Positions 22,061-30,889 of a stretch of 31,049 bases of DNA are shown piece by piece. The position numbers and the translations under genes were made by a program. Position 1 is the first letter of the stretch; each line of letters opens with the position of its first letter. The DNA comes from GCA-002722245 sp038154685 (lineage in GTDB: Bacteria > Bacteroidota > Bacteroidia > Flavobacteriales_C > GCA-002722245): the NCBI GenBank assembly GCA_038154685.1, contig JAYPYW010000036.1:1-31049 (forward strand). Direction: 5' to 3'. Under the pieces are notes generated by a model. That model worked only from the letters and a program-made list of their open reading frames with translations, made no database searches and had not been told where the DNA came from.

Positions 22061-22840
22061 TTATTTAAAGTATCCTTTCATGATTCCACGCTTAGAATCC
22101 TGAATGAATGAAATTATTTCGTCTCTTTCTTTACTAGCTTTTACTTTAGCTTCAATGAAGTTAATCGCTTGTGAGTTATTTAACCCTCTTAAATAAATGA
22201 TTCTATATAACTCTTGTATTTCTTGTATTTTCTCAGGTTTGAAGTTTCTTCTTCTTAAACCAATTGAGTTTATACCAATGTATGAAATTGGATCACGACC
22301 AGCTTTAACATAAGGAGGGATGTCCTTATTAATTAAGGCACCTCCACTAATCATAGCATGCTTTCCAATATGGCAGAATTGGTGAACTAATGTTCCTCCA
22401 CCAAGGATAGCGAACTCATCGATATCAACATGTCCTCCAAGGTTAGTACTATTCGCAAGAATAGCATTGTCACCAACGGAACAATCGTGAGCAATGTGCA
22501 CATAAGCCATCAGTAAAACATTGTTACCAATAACAGTTTTATTTCTGTCTTCAGTACCTCTATTTATAGTTACACACTCTCTAATAGTAACGTTGTCTCC
22601 AACAATCGCTAATGAGTCTTCTCCTTTGAATTTTAAATCCTGTGGAATGGCTCCAATTACAGCTCCTGGAAATACACGGCAATTTTTACCGATTCTACTT
22701 CCCTCCATTATTGTGACGTTTGGTCCAATCCAAGTTCCTTCACCGATTTCAACGTTTTTTTCAATCGTCACAAAAGGTTCGATTACAACGTTTTTTGCAA
22801 TTTTGGCTTGCGGGTGAATATATGCTAGTGGTTGATGCAT
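22061..22840 (-). CDS. lpxA: UDP-N-acetylglucosamine acyltransferase LpxA
   Basis: A 259-residue trimeric left-handed beta-helix enzyme that adds a 3-hydroxyacyl chain to UDP-GlcNAc, the first step of lipid A synthesis. Hexapeptide repeats (patterns such as IGEGTWIGPNVTI) fill residues 10-175. The catalytic His118 lies in the HIAHDC motif, corresponding to His125 in E. coli. The C-terminal helical domain (190-259) is standard. The start is one base after the lpxC-fabZ stop and the stop is 11 bases before efp, so it is within one operon. Confidence 0.96.
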   Translation of the reverse strand: MHQPLAYIHPQAKIAKNVVIEPFVTIEKNVEIGEGTWIGPNVTIMEGSRIGKNCRVFPGAVIGAIPQDLKFKGEDSLAIVGDNVTIRECVTINRGTEDRNKTVIGNNVLLMAYVHIAHDCSVGDNAILANSTNLGGHVDIDEFAILGGGTLVHQFCHIGKHAMISGGALINKDIPPYVKAGRDPISYIGINSIGLRRRNFKPEKIQEIQELYRIIYLRGLNNSQAINFIEAKVKASKERDEIISFIQDSKRGIMKGYFK

Positions 22841-22841
22841 A

Positions 22842-24218
22842 TTACTTTACTTTATCAATTTTGGCCATCATTTCAGCCTCTGTAACCAATTCACCGTTTA
22901 CAAATGCTTTACCTTTCATATGAGCAACACCTCTTCTGAAAGGAGACAAATAAGTTACTTCAAATACAACAGTGTCACCAGGAACAACCATTTTTCTGAA
23001 TTTAACGTTGTCAATTTTCATAAAGTATGTTAGGTAGTTTTCTGGATCCTCATATTGAGATAATACCAAAACTCCTCCAACCTGTGCCATGGCTTCAACT
23101 TGTAAAACACCAGGGAAGATAGGTTGATCAGGGAAATGACCTCTAAAAAGATCTTCGTTTATAGTTACGTTCTTTAAACCAACTACTTTTTCAGGAGTTA
23201 ATTCAATAACTCTATCAACCATTAACATTGGCGGTCTGTGCGGAAGGATTTTTTTAATTCCTTCAACATCAAGAACTGTATTTGAAACATCAAATTGACT
23301 TTCCATTTCCTTTATACTTTTTTTAATAAGTTTTGCGAATTCAGTGTTTGGTCCATGACCAGGTTTAGTGGCGATAATCTTTCCTTTGATTGGTCTTCCA
23401 ACTAAAGTTAAGTCACCAACAACATCTAATAATTTGTGTCGAGCAGCCTCATTTTCATGTCTTAGCTCAATATTATCTAGGATACCTCTTTCAGTAACTT
23501 CAACTGTTGGTTTTCCTAGAAGAGAAGCTAATTGATCTAATCGTTCTTTTTCAATTACTTGATCAACTACTACTATAGCATTGCTTAAATCTCCCCCTTT
23601 GATTAGGTTGTTGCTTGCAAGAAATTCAAGTTCGTGTAAAAAACAAAATGTTCTTGATGAAGAAATTTCCTCTTCAAAATCATCCATGTTATCAAGCGTA
23701 GCAAATTGCTTTCCTAGCACAGGAGAATCATAATCAATCATTGAAGTAATATTGTAGTGATCATCAGGTAAAGCAACCAATTCGATACCTTTATCCTCAA
23801 TGGTGAATTTTATCGGTTTTTTGATTTCGAAGTAATTCTTTTCAGCTTCTAAATCTTTAATTCCTGCTTCTTTAAGAACTTTAATGAATGGCTTAGAACT
23901 TCCATCCATTATCGGTACTTCTTGGGCATCAATTTTGATTAAGCAGTTATCAATTCCAAGGCCAGTTAATGCGGCTAATGAATGCTCGATAGTGGACACT
24001 GATGCACCTTTTTTCGTTAAGGTTGTACCTCTTTGTATCTCGGTAACGTAATCAACGTCAGCCTCAATAATAGGCTGGTTTTCAAGGTCAATTCTTTGAA
24101 ACTTAATACCGAAATTTTCTTCAGCTGGGCAGAAGGTTAAATTAACCTGTTGTCCAGTATGTAAACCAACGTCACTTAAAGAAACCTCTTTGGAAATTGT
24201 TCTTTGCTTTTCACCCAT
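22842..24218 (-). CDS. LpxC-FabZ fusion: lipid A deacetylase and hydroxyacyl-ACP dehydratase
   Basis: A 458-residue bifunctional protein typical of Bacteroidetes. The LpxC part (1-310) removes the acetyl group from acyl-UDP-GlcNAc, the committed step of lipid A synthesis; zinc ligands are His79 (TIEHSLAAL), His261 and Asp265 (RHKLLDVVGD), and His289 in PGHGP is the catalytic acid. The FabZ part (about 318-458) dehydrates 3-hydroxyacyl-ACP in fatty-acid synthesis, with His361 in RGHFPDQP and Glu375 in QVEAMAQ. The two parts are joined by a short helical linker without stop. Fusion may balance hydroxyacyl use between lipid A and fatty acids. It lies between lpxD and lpxA in the operon. Confidence 0.96.
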   Translation of the reverse strand: MGEKQRTISKEVSLSDVGLHTGQQVNLTFCPAEENFGIKFQRIDLENQPIIEADVDYVTEIQRGTTLTKKGASVSTIEHSLAALTGLGIDNCLIKIDAQEVPIMDGSSKPFIKVLKEAGIKDLEAEKNYFEIKKPIKFTIEDKGIELVALPDDHYNITSMIDYDSPVLGKQFATLDNMDDFEEEISSSRTFCFLHELEFLASNNLIKGGDLSNAIVVVDQVIEKERLDQLASLLGKPTVEVTERGILDNIELRHENEAARHKLLDVVGDLTLVGRPIKGKIIATKPGHGPNTEFAKLIKKSIKEMESQFDVSNTVLDVEGIKKILPHRPPMLMVDRVIELTPEKVVGLKNVTINEDLFRGHFPDQPIFPGVLQVEAMAQVGGVLVLSQYEDPENYLTYFMKIDNVKFRKMVVPGDTVVFEVTYLSPFRRGVAHMKGKAFVNGELVTEAEMMAKIDKVK

Positions 24219-24251
24219 AAAATCGATTCTCGCGAATCAAAAATAAGGCTT

Positions 24252-25292
24252 TTATTCCTGACTGGATAATTTAGAGATTGCTTTTTCTAAATTGTTAATT
24301 TTTTCTTGAATTTTAGGAAGGTTTCTAAACCCTACTAGGCTTCTTTGGTAGTTACCAACGTCAAATGCAGGAGAACCTTGCCAAATAGAATTTTCTTTTT
24401 TGATGGATTTCCCAATTCCTGATTGCGCAGCTATTTTTACTCCATCTGCAATTGTTAAGTGGCCAATTATTCCTACCTGTCCTCCGATCATACAGTTTTT
24501 ACCAATTTTTGTTGACCCTGCTATTCCTGATTGTGAGGCAATTACAGTGTTGTCGCCAATTTCAACATTGTGGGCAACTTGAATAAAGTTATCCAACTTT
24601 ACTCCCTTTCGAATAATTGTAGATCCCATGGTAGCTCGATCTATTGAGCAATTGGCCCCAATTTCAACATGGTCTTCAATGATTACGTTTCCGATCTGTG
24701 GGATTTTATTGTACTCTCCGTCCTTATTTGGCGCAAAACCGAAACCGTCACTTCCAACAACTGTGCTGCTGTGGATTGTTACATTTGAACCTAATTTACA
24801 ATGATCGTATATAGTGGCGTTAGCATAAACAATTGTATTGTCACCAATTTTTACATTGTCTCCAATAACAACATTTGGATGAATGCTCACATTTTTACCG
24901 ATTTCGACATTATTTCCAATTCTAACAAAGGCACCAATGAATTCACCTTCCCCCACCTGAGTGTTTTGCCCAATAAAAATAGGTTCTTCTCTTCCTGTTT
25001 TTCTAGGTTTAAGCTCTTCATATTTTTGTAGTAAAACAGCAAATGCAGCATATGCATCTGGTACTCTTATTAATGTAGTTTTTACTTCTTTTTGGAGCTC
25101 TAAACTATTACTTACAATTACAGCTGATGATTCACATTCATACAAATATTCTTCATATTTGGGATTGGCTAAAAATGATAGAGCTCCTGGGGTACCTTCC
25201 TCAATTTTTGTAAAAGTTCTAATTTCTGCATCTGGGTTTCCTTCGATTTCACCTTGGATTAAGGCTGCTATTTGCTGAGCTGTAAATGTCAT
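24252..25292 (-). CDS. lpxD: UDP-3-O-acylglucosamine N-acyltransferase LpxD
   Basis: A 346-residue LpxD, adding the second hydroxyacyl chain, on nitrogen, in the third step of lipid A synthesis. The N-terminal uridine-binding domain (1-100) is followed by hexapeptide repeats of the left-handed beta-helix (105-290), and the catalytic His241 is in the VAHNVEIG motif. The C-terminal helix (about 315-346) caps the trimer. The start is one base after the stop of the HD gene, so it is translated from the same message. Confidence 0.96.
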   Translation of the reverse strand: MTFTAQQIAALIQGEIEGNPDAEIRTFTKIEEGTPGALSFLANPKYEEYLYECESSAVIVSNSLELQKEVKTTLIRVPDAYAAFAVLLQKYEELKPRKTGREEPIFIGQNTQVGEGEFIGAFVRIGNNVEIGKNVSIHPNVVIGDNVKIGDNTIVYANATIYDHCKLGSNVTIHSSTVVGSDGFGFAPNKDGEYNKIPQIGNVIIEDHVEIGANCSIDRATMGSTIIRKGVKLDNFIQVAHNVEIGDNTVIASQSGIAGSTKIGKNCMIGGQVGIIGHLTIADGVKIAAQSGIGKSIKKENSIWQGSPAFDVGNYQRSLVGFRNLPKIQEKINNLEKAISKLSSQE

Positions 25293-25293
25293 T

Positions 25294-26523
25294 TTAAATA
25301 GTTTTGGGATAACACAAGAAGTATTTAGTAACAGGGGTAGATAAACTTGAAATGTTAAGTTGGTCGGATGCCTCTGCTATATCTCTTGTTGTTCCGTTTT
25401 TGTATAAAATACTTATCGTGTCCTTTGTAGGATTGTAAGCATTGTTTTGAATCACTTCAGAAAATACAAAGTACTTTGTATCCTCTTTCGGTATTCCTAA
25501 TTTTTGTATTGTTTGCTCCTGAAGATCTAATAATCTGTTTTCTGGGAATTCTTCTGTAGTAATTTCAATTCTATAGAGTTTTCTATTTATCATCCAACTA
25601 CATAGGGCTGATAATGTTTTGTTGGAATGTTTGGACCATTCCTTGACGCATGTGAAAACATCATAATCATCCAGCTGTGCAAACTCTTTTAATAATTGCG
25701 GATTCTTTTGAAAGTCTTCGTGGCTATAATTGGATTCTAAAAACAGTCTTAAGGAACTTGTGCAAAACAGATTTTCTCCTGCTAAAACTAACTCTTTGGC
25801 TTTTCTAAGAATATTTATCACCAGAAATTCAGCAGATACTACAGTTTTATGAAGGTAAACTTGCCAGTACATGATTCTTCTTGCAACTAAGAACTTTTCA
25901 ATCGAATAAATCCCTTTTTCATCAACCACCAATTCATCATCGTGAACGTTTAATAGTTTGATGATTCGATCTACACCTACAACACCTTCGTTAACGCCAG
26001 TGTAAAAGCTATCCCTGTTTAGGTAATCTAACCTGTCAACGTCTAACTGACTGCTAATTAATTGGTGTAAGAATTTTTTATGGTAGGTATTGGTGAAAAT
26101 TTTGATAGTAAGATCAAGCTCCCCATTAAATTCCCGATTTAATTCTTCCATGAACAAAATGGATAATTGTTCATGATGGATCCCATTTACAATAGTGTAT
26201 TCTAATGCGTGGGAAAATGGCCCGTGACCAATATCATGTAATAAAACACCGCAAATAACCGCTTTGCTTTCTTCATCGGTAATTTCGTGCCCCTTCGATT
26301 TTAAAGTATCCAAAGCTTGTTTAGCCAAATGCATTGCACCAATAACATGGTGAAATCTTGTGTGGTAAGCACCAGGATAAACCATGCTTGTTAGTCCTAG
26401 TTGGCGAATTCTTCTTAGACGCTGAAAATAAGGATGTTCGATGATGTCGAAAACAATATCATGCGGGATATTAACAAACCCGTAAACCGGATCATTAATT
26501 ATCTTTTTTTTATTGCGTTTAAT
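25294..26523 (-). CDS. HD-domain phosphohydrolase (dGTPase-like), ATT start
   Basis: A 409-residue HD-superfamily protein found at the head of this operon in Bacteroidetes. HD ligands: His58/His59 (TRFHH), His96-Asp97 (LLHDIGHG) and a later aspartate in QLDVDRLDYL. It resembles dNTP triphosphohydrolases such as SAMHD1-like proteins; its substrate is unproven. The conserved N-terminus (KKIINDPVYGF..., EHPYFQRLRRI) is in frame upstream of the first ATG (26385), so the gene cannot start there. The frame is open to a TAG near 26576 with no ATG, GTG or TTG; ATT at 26523, which gives a family-like N-terminus, is the best start. A poly-A sequencing indel is an alternative. Confidence 0.82.
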   Translation of the reverse strand: MKRNKKKIINDPVYGFVNIPHDIVFDIIEHPYFQRLRRIRQLGLTSMVYPGAYHTRFHHVIGAMHLAKQALDTLKSKGHEITDEESKAVICGVLLHDIGHGPFSHALEYTIVNGIHHEQLSILFMEELNREFNGELDLTIKIFTNTYHKKFLHQLISSQLDVDRLDYLNRDSFYTGVNEGVVGVDRIIKLLNVHDDELVVDEKGIYSIEKFLVARRIMYWQVYLHKTVVSAEFLVINILRKAKELVLAGENLFCTSSLRLFLESNYSHEDFQKNPQLLKEFAQLDDYDVFTCVKEWSKHSNKTLSALCSWMINRKLYRIEITTEEFPENRLLDLQEQTIQKLGIPKEDTKYFVFSEVIQNNAYNPTKDTISILYKNGTTRDIAEASDQLNISSLSTPVTKYFLCYPKTI

Positions 26524-26570
26524 CTCTATGACTAAATTTTTTAGTTGCCTTAAAAAATCGGAAGGTTTAA

Positions 26571-26589
26571 ATTCCTATTTTTAAGGAAT
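26571..26589. repeat. Inverted repeat in the HD/porX divergent spacer
   Basis: ATTCCT and AGGAAT are separated by seven bases in the 91-base spacer shared by the HD-lpx operon and porX. It could be an operator; AT-rich chance is possible. No clear TAnnTTTG box is visible on either strand here. Confidence 0.3.
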
Positions 26590-26614
26590 ACGCTATCAAA
26601 ATTAAGGTTTTTTA

Positions 26615-28168
26615 ATGGATAAGGTGCAAATATTGTGGGCTGATGATGAAATTGAATTGTTAAAGCCTCACATCCTTTTTTTAGAGACTAAAAATTACCA
26701 AGTTACACCGGTTAAAAGTGGAGATGAAGCCATTGAAAAAGTGGAAGGAAATCATTTTGACGTTGTTTTTTTGGATGAAAACATGCCTGGTATCTCAGGT
26801 TTAGATGCTTTAGTCTCAATCAAAAAATTAAGAAAGAGCTTGCCTGTTGTTATGATCACTAAAAGTGAAGAGGAGCACATCATGGAAGAGGCTATAGGAG
26901 GCGAGATTTCGGATTATCTGATAAAACCCGTTAATCCAAATCAAATTCTACTTTCTTTGAAGAAAATCTTAGATAACTCAAGATTAGTTAGCGAAAAATC
27001 AACTAACGAATATCAAAAAGAATTCAGGGAAATAGGGATGCAAATATCAGACAGATTGGACGCATCAGAATGGATTGATATTCAAAAGAAACTTGTTTAT
27101 TGGGATTTGAAACTATCAGCAGGAGAGGAATCTGGAATGGGAGAGATTTTGAATTCTCAAAAAGATGAGGCAAATAACTCTTTCTGTAAGTTTATTGAGA
27201 ATAATTATACGCAATGGTTGAATGTACCTGATGAGGATACACCTAATTTATCTCATACACTTTTAAAAGAGAAGTTACTCCCTGAGTTGGGAAATGGACC
27301 AACTTATTTACTTGTGTTGGATTGTTTAAGGTACGACCAATGGAGGACGTTGCAGCCAGAGTTTAATAAACATTTTATTATTGAGAATGATGATTGTTAT
27401 TTTTCAATTTTGCCAACAGCAACTCAATTTGCAAGAAATTCCTTGTTTGCCGGTTTATTACCTTCAGAAATTCAGAAAAGATATCCTAGTCTTTGGGTAG
27501 ATGAGGATGAGGAGGATAAGAAAAACGATCATGAAGAAGACCTTTTAAAAGGTTTACTTCAAAGGCATGGAAAAGGAAGCTTGAAGGTTAGTTATAATAA
27601 AGTCACCAATCTTTATGGTGCAAAAAAATTATTAGACAACTTTCATCAACTGAAGCAAAATGATTTAAATGTTATCGTTTATAACTTCGTTGATACTCTA
27701 TCTCACGCAAGAACAGATTTTAAAGTAATGCGGGAATTAGCCGAGGATGAAAAAGGATATAGAAGTATTACAAAATCTTGGTTCGAAAACTCACCGCTGT
27801 TGGAGATGTTAAAGCAGCTTAAAGGTTCGGGGGCTAACCTGGTTCTAACAACCGATCATGGCGCTGTTTTAGTTGATAATCCGGTGAAAGTTGTTGGGGA
27901 TAAGAGTATAAGTTCTAACCTGAGGTATAAAGCAGGTAGGAACATGCAGTATAAATCTAAAGAGGTATTCGAAATAGAAAATCCGGATGATGCATTTTTA
28001 CCAAAATTGAATTTAAGCACACGTTATATTTTTGCAAAAAACAATGATTTTTTCGCTTACCCTAATAATTACAATCATTATGTAAAACATTATCGTAATA
28101 CATTACAACATGGTGGAGTTAGTATGGATGAAATGATTGTTCCGGTTATTACAATGAAAAGTAGGTAA
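26615..28168 (+). CDS. porX: PorX-type response regulator with PglZ-like phosphatase domain
   Basis: A 517-residue regulator of type IX secretion. The N-terminal receiver domain (1-120) has acidic residues Asp10/Asp11, phospho-acceptor Asp54 in VFLDENMPG, Thr82 and Lys104. A helical linker (120-195) leads to an alkaline-phosphatase-fold PglZ domain (about 200-517) with metal-site-like motifs LVLDCLRYDQW, LPTATQFARN and TTDHGA. In Porphyromonas and Flavobacterium PorX works with the PorY kinase and the sigma factor SigP, and its phosphatase domain cleaves nucleotide substrates. tsaE starts on the base after its stop, so the two form an operon. PorY is not in the window. Confidence 0.93.
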   Translation: MDKVQILWADDEIELLKPHILFLETKNYQVTPVKSGDEAIEKVEGNHFDVVFLDENMPGISGLDALVSIKKLRKSLPVVMITKSEEEHIMEEAIGGEISDYLIKPVNPNQILLSLKKILDNSRLVSEKSTNEYQKEFREIGMQISDRLDASEWIDIQKKLVYWDLKLSAGEESGMGEILNSQKDEANNSFCKFIENNYTQWLNVPDEDTPNLSHTLLKEKLLPELGNGPTYLLVLDCLRYDQWRTLQPEFNKHFIIENDDCYFSILPTATQFARNSLFAGLLPSEIQKRYPSLWVDEDEEDKKNDHEEDLLKGLLQRHGKGSLKVSYNKVTNLYGAKKLLDNFHQLKQNDLNVIVYNFVDTLSHARTDFKVMRELAEDEKGYRSITKSWFENSPLLEMLKQLKGSGANLVLTTDHGAVLVDNPVKVVGDKSISSNLRYKAGRNMQYKSKEVFEIENPDDAFLPKLNLSTRYIFAKNNDFFAYPNNYNHYVKHYRNTLQHGGVSMDEMIVPVITMKSR

Positions 28169-28582
28169 ATGGAATTGAAAGCTGAAAGGTTAGAAGAGTT
28201 AGGTTTAGTAGCCGAAGAGGTTGTAAAATCTGCTAATCAAAAGCGCATTATTTTGCTAAATGGTGAAATGGGAGTGGGAAAAACTACCCTCATTAAAGAA
28301 ATTTGCTTAAAATTAGGAGTTGAAGAAAATGTAAGTAGTCCAACCTTTGGTATTGTTAATGAGTACAAAGGAAAGGAGACAACAATATATCATTTTGATG
28401 CTTACCGAATTGAGGATGAAGAGGAAGCCTATGATATTGGAATTGAAGATTATTTATATTCTGGTCACTGGTGTTTAATTGAATGGCCAGATAAAATAGA
28501 GAATGTATTACCCTCTTCGAATGAGTTAATGGAAGTTAATATTTCGGAGAAGAACGGATTGAGAACATACAAGATTATTTAG
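28169..28582 (+). CDS. tsaE: tRNA threonylcarbamoyladenosine ATPase subunit TsaE
   Basis: A 137-residue P-loop ATPase of the complex that makes t6A at position 37 of ANN-reading tRNAs, working with TsaB and TsaD. The Walker A motif is GEMGVGKT (32-39); SSPTF (56-60), Asp77 in HFDAYR and the EWPD motif (105-108) are family marks. It starts directly after porX with no spacer and ends four bases before alanine dehydrogenase, so the three are likely one transcript. Confidence 0.94.
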   Translation: MELKAERLEELGLVAEEVVKSANQKRIILLNGEMGVGKTTLIKEICLKLGVEENVSSPTFGIVNEYKGKETTIYHFDAYRIEDEEEAYDIGIEDYLYSGHWCLIEWPDKIENVLPSSNELMEVNISEKNGLRTYKII

Positions 28583-28585
28583 ATT

Positions 28586-29768
28586 ATGAAATCATCAGAT
28601 TTGATCAAACACCTAACCGAGAGTGGCTTAATGCCTCAAGAGGAAATGCTAGAAGTAGCAAGAGGAGAACAAAGTTTATACATAGGAATTCCAAAGGAGA
28701 CTGCTTTACAAGAAAATAGGGTGGCGCTAGTTCCTGATAGTGTTGGGTTGCTTGTAAGTAATGGACACAGGGTTGTTATTGAGTCAAATGCTGGTGCATC
28801 TGCTAATTTTACTGATAAAGATTATAGTGAGGCTGGAGCGGAGATTGTTTATGAAACAGAGGAAGTTTATAAAGCCAATATTATTATAAAGGTTGAACCA
28901 CCAACATTGGATGAAATTGGGTTGTTTGATACCGCCCAAAAACAAGTTCTTTTTTCGGCATTACAGCTTTCTGCTCAACCGAAAGACTGTATGAAGGAGT
29001 TGATGAAAAAGAAGGTGACAGGAATTGCTTATGATTTTATTAAAGATAGGGAAGGAGTTTATCCTATTGTTAGAAGCATGAGTGAAATAGCTGGTACTAC
29101 ATCTGTTTTAATTGCTGCGGAGTTGTTAAGTAATGCTAATGGGGGACATGGTGTAATGATGGGAGGTATCCCTGGTGTTAAACCTGCGGAGGTAGTTATT
29201 TTAGGAGCTGGAGGAGTTGGAGAATTTGCCGCTAGAGGNNNNNNNNNNTAAGTTGAGAAGAGTACTTAATAATCTGGGGCAAAGAGTTTATACCTCTATA
29301 TTACAGCCGAAATTGGTTCAAAAAGCGTTAGCTAACGCTGATGTTGTTATTGGTGCACTTAGACCCAAAAATGGAAGAACTCCTTGTGTTGTTACAGAAG
29401 AGATGGTTGCAGATATGAAATTTGGGTCTGTTATTATTGACGTAAGTATTGATACTGGAGGATGTTTTGAAACGTCCGTGGTTAGATCTCATGATAACCC
29501 AGTTTATAAAAAGTATGGAGTAACACATTACTGTGTGCCAAATATTGCTTCAAGAGTTTCAAGAACTGCTTCTTACGCTTTGAGTAATGTTTTCACGCCT
29601 TTATTACTGGATATTGGTGAAGGAGGAGGGTTAGAAAGAATGATGCATCAACCTTGCGGATTAAAGAATGGTATCTATATGTACAAAGGCATTCTTACTA
29701 GTAAGACATTAGGAGAAACTTTCAATTTGCCTTATAAGGATATCGATTTATTAATGGCAGCGATATAA
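28586..29768 (+). CDS. ald: Alanine dehydrogenase (interrupted by an assembly gap)
   Basis: An alanine dehydrogenase of the AlaDH/PNT family, converting alanine to pyruvate and ammonium with NAD. An N-terminal extension of about 28 residues precedes the core. Arg45 (ENRVAL), Lys102 (IKVEPP) and an Asp in IDVSIDTGG match substrate-site residues. The usual catalytic His of LHLA is Gln127 here (SALQ). The Rossmann motif VILGAGGVGEFAAR ends in ten N's (29239-29248); the coding sequence resumes in another frame as KLRRVLNNLGQRVYTS, a normal continuation. About 48 missing bases would restore roughly 406 residues. The gene is therefore intact, not a pseudogene. Last gene of the porX-tsaE-ald group. 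Confidence 0.88.
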
Positions 29769-29770
29769 AT

Positions 29771-29864
29771 AAGGTTTTAGGTTTCAGAATAAAATAGCCC
29801 AAAAGATTTAAATTCATTTGGGCTTTTTTTAAAAAGATTTTCTTAAGTCTGAAGCCTGAAATCC
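29771..29864. repeat. Heptamer-type repeat arms flanking a terminator, copy 3
   Basis: AGGTTTTAGGTTTCAG (29773-29787 and neighbours) and CTGAAGCCTGAAATCC (29849-29864) are heptamer-type sequences on opposite strands. They pair over about 13 positions counting G-T wobbles, closing an outer stem around the inner terminator at 29796-29830. Units resemble those at 6968. Confidence 0.6.
29796..29830. terminator. Terminator between ald and the pseudouridine synthase
   Basis: AGCCCAAA (29796-29803) pairs with TTTGGGCT (29817-29824) around a 13-base AT-rich loop, followed by a T-run on the plus strand and an AT-rich stretch on the minus side. It suits both convergent genes. Confidence 0.82.
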
Positions 29865-29869
29865 GATGG

Positions 29870-30886
29870 CTATTTCAACTCAATCTTCTCAAATTTTTCC
29901 ATGATTTTTTGAAAGCCTTCAGGCACTCCAATTTCAAACGATTTGCTTTCCTTGGTCGTAGGGTGTTCGAAACTTAGGCTCCTAGCGTGTAGAGCTTGAC
30001 CAGGGATTAAATCGAAGCAGTTTTGAATAAACTTTCTATAGCTTGCAGAGTTTTGGCCTTTTAAAATCTTTTCTCCTCCATATTCAGGATCGTTAAATAA
30101 GGGGTGACCAATTGATTTCATGTGGATTCTAATTTGGTGTGTTCTACCTGTTTCTAATTTACATTCCACAAGTGTAACGTATCCTAACCTCTTAACTACT
30201 TTGTAGTTTGTAATAGCATGTTTACCAATTTCACCCTCGAATTCAAAGGTGTCCATAACCTTACGGTTTTTTAAACTTCTTGCAAGGTTAGTTTTAATGG
30301 TGCCATTTTCTTCTTTCACATCTCCCCAAACTAAAGCGTAGTATTTTCGATCTATTGTTCTATCAAAAAATTGCTTTGCTAGCTTAGTCATTGCCTCTTC
30401 TTTCTTAGCAATAACTAATAAACCAGAGGTGTTTTTATCAATTCGATGAACTAATCCAGGACGGTGATTTAATTCAGGGCTAGTTGGAAGTTGACCAAAA
30501 TGATATATTAATGCGTTAATTAAAGTTCCCTTGTAATTTCCATGACCCGGATGCACCACAAGTCCGGCTTCCTTATTTACAATAATTAAATCATCATCCT
30601 CGTAAATAACTTCAATTGGAATGTCCTGGGGGATTAATACTAACTCTTTAGGCTCTTCTCTAACTACCATTTGGATAACATCCAAAGGCTTTACTTTGTA
30701 ATTTGATTTAACGGGTTTCTCGTTTACAAGAATGTTCCCTTCTTTGGCAGCTTCCTGAATTTTATTCCTCGAAGTAGCTTCTAGTCTATCCAACAAGAAT
30801 TTATCAACCCTTAATGGTTTCTGACCTGGGTCTGCAGTTATTTTATAAACTTCAAATAATTCCTTATCCTCAAACTCCTCTTCCAT
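29870..30886 (-). CDS. RluA/RluD-family 23S rRNA pseudouridine synthase
   Basis: A 338-residue pseudouridine synthase. An S4 RNA-binding domain occupies about residues 25-85. The catalytic domain has the HRIDKNTSG motif with catalytic Asp150, preceded by NKEAGLVVHPGHG (104-116) and followed by LETGRTHQIRIH. With the S4 domain it is closest to RluD, which acts in helix 69 of 23S rRNA; the exact uridines are not shown by the sequence. It starts three bases after the PASTA gene stop and is co-transcribed with it. Confidence 0.9.
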   Translation of the reverse strand: MEEEFEDKELFEVYKITADPGQKPLRVDKFLLDRLEATSRNKIQEAAKEGNILVNEKPVKSNYKVKPLDVIQMVVREEPKELVLIPQDIPIEVIYEDDDLIIVNKEAGLVVHPGHGNYKGTLINALIYHFGQLPTSPELNHRPGLVHRIDKNTSGLLVIAKKEEAMTKLAKQFFDRTIDRKYYALVWGDVKEENGTIKTNLARSLKNRKVMDTFEFEGEIGKHAITNYKVVKRLGYVTLVECKLETGRTHQIRIHMKSIGHPLFNDPEYGGEKILKGQNSASYRKFIQNCFDLIPGQALHARSLSFEHPTTKESKSFEIGVPEGFQKIMEKFEKIELK

Positions 30887-30889
30887 GAA

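Noticed and set aside
28586..29768. Alanine dehydrogenase as a frameshifted pseudogene
   Set aside because: The frame change falls exactly on ten N's, an unsized gap; both sides are well conserved.
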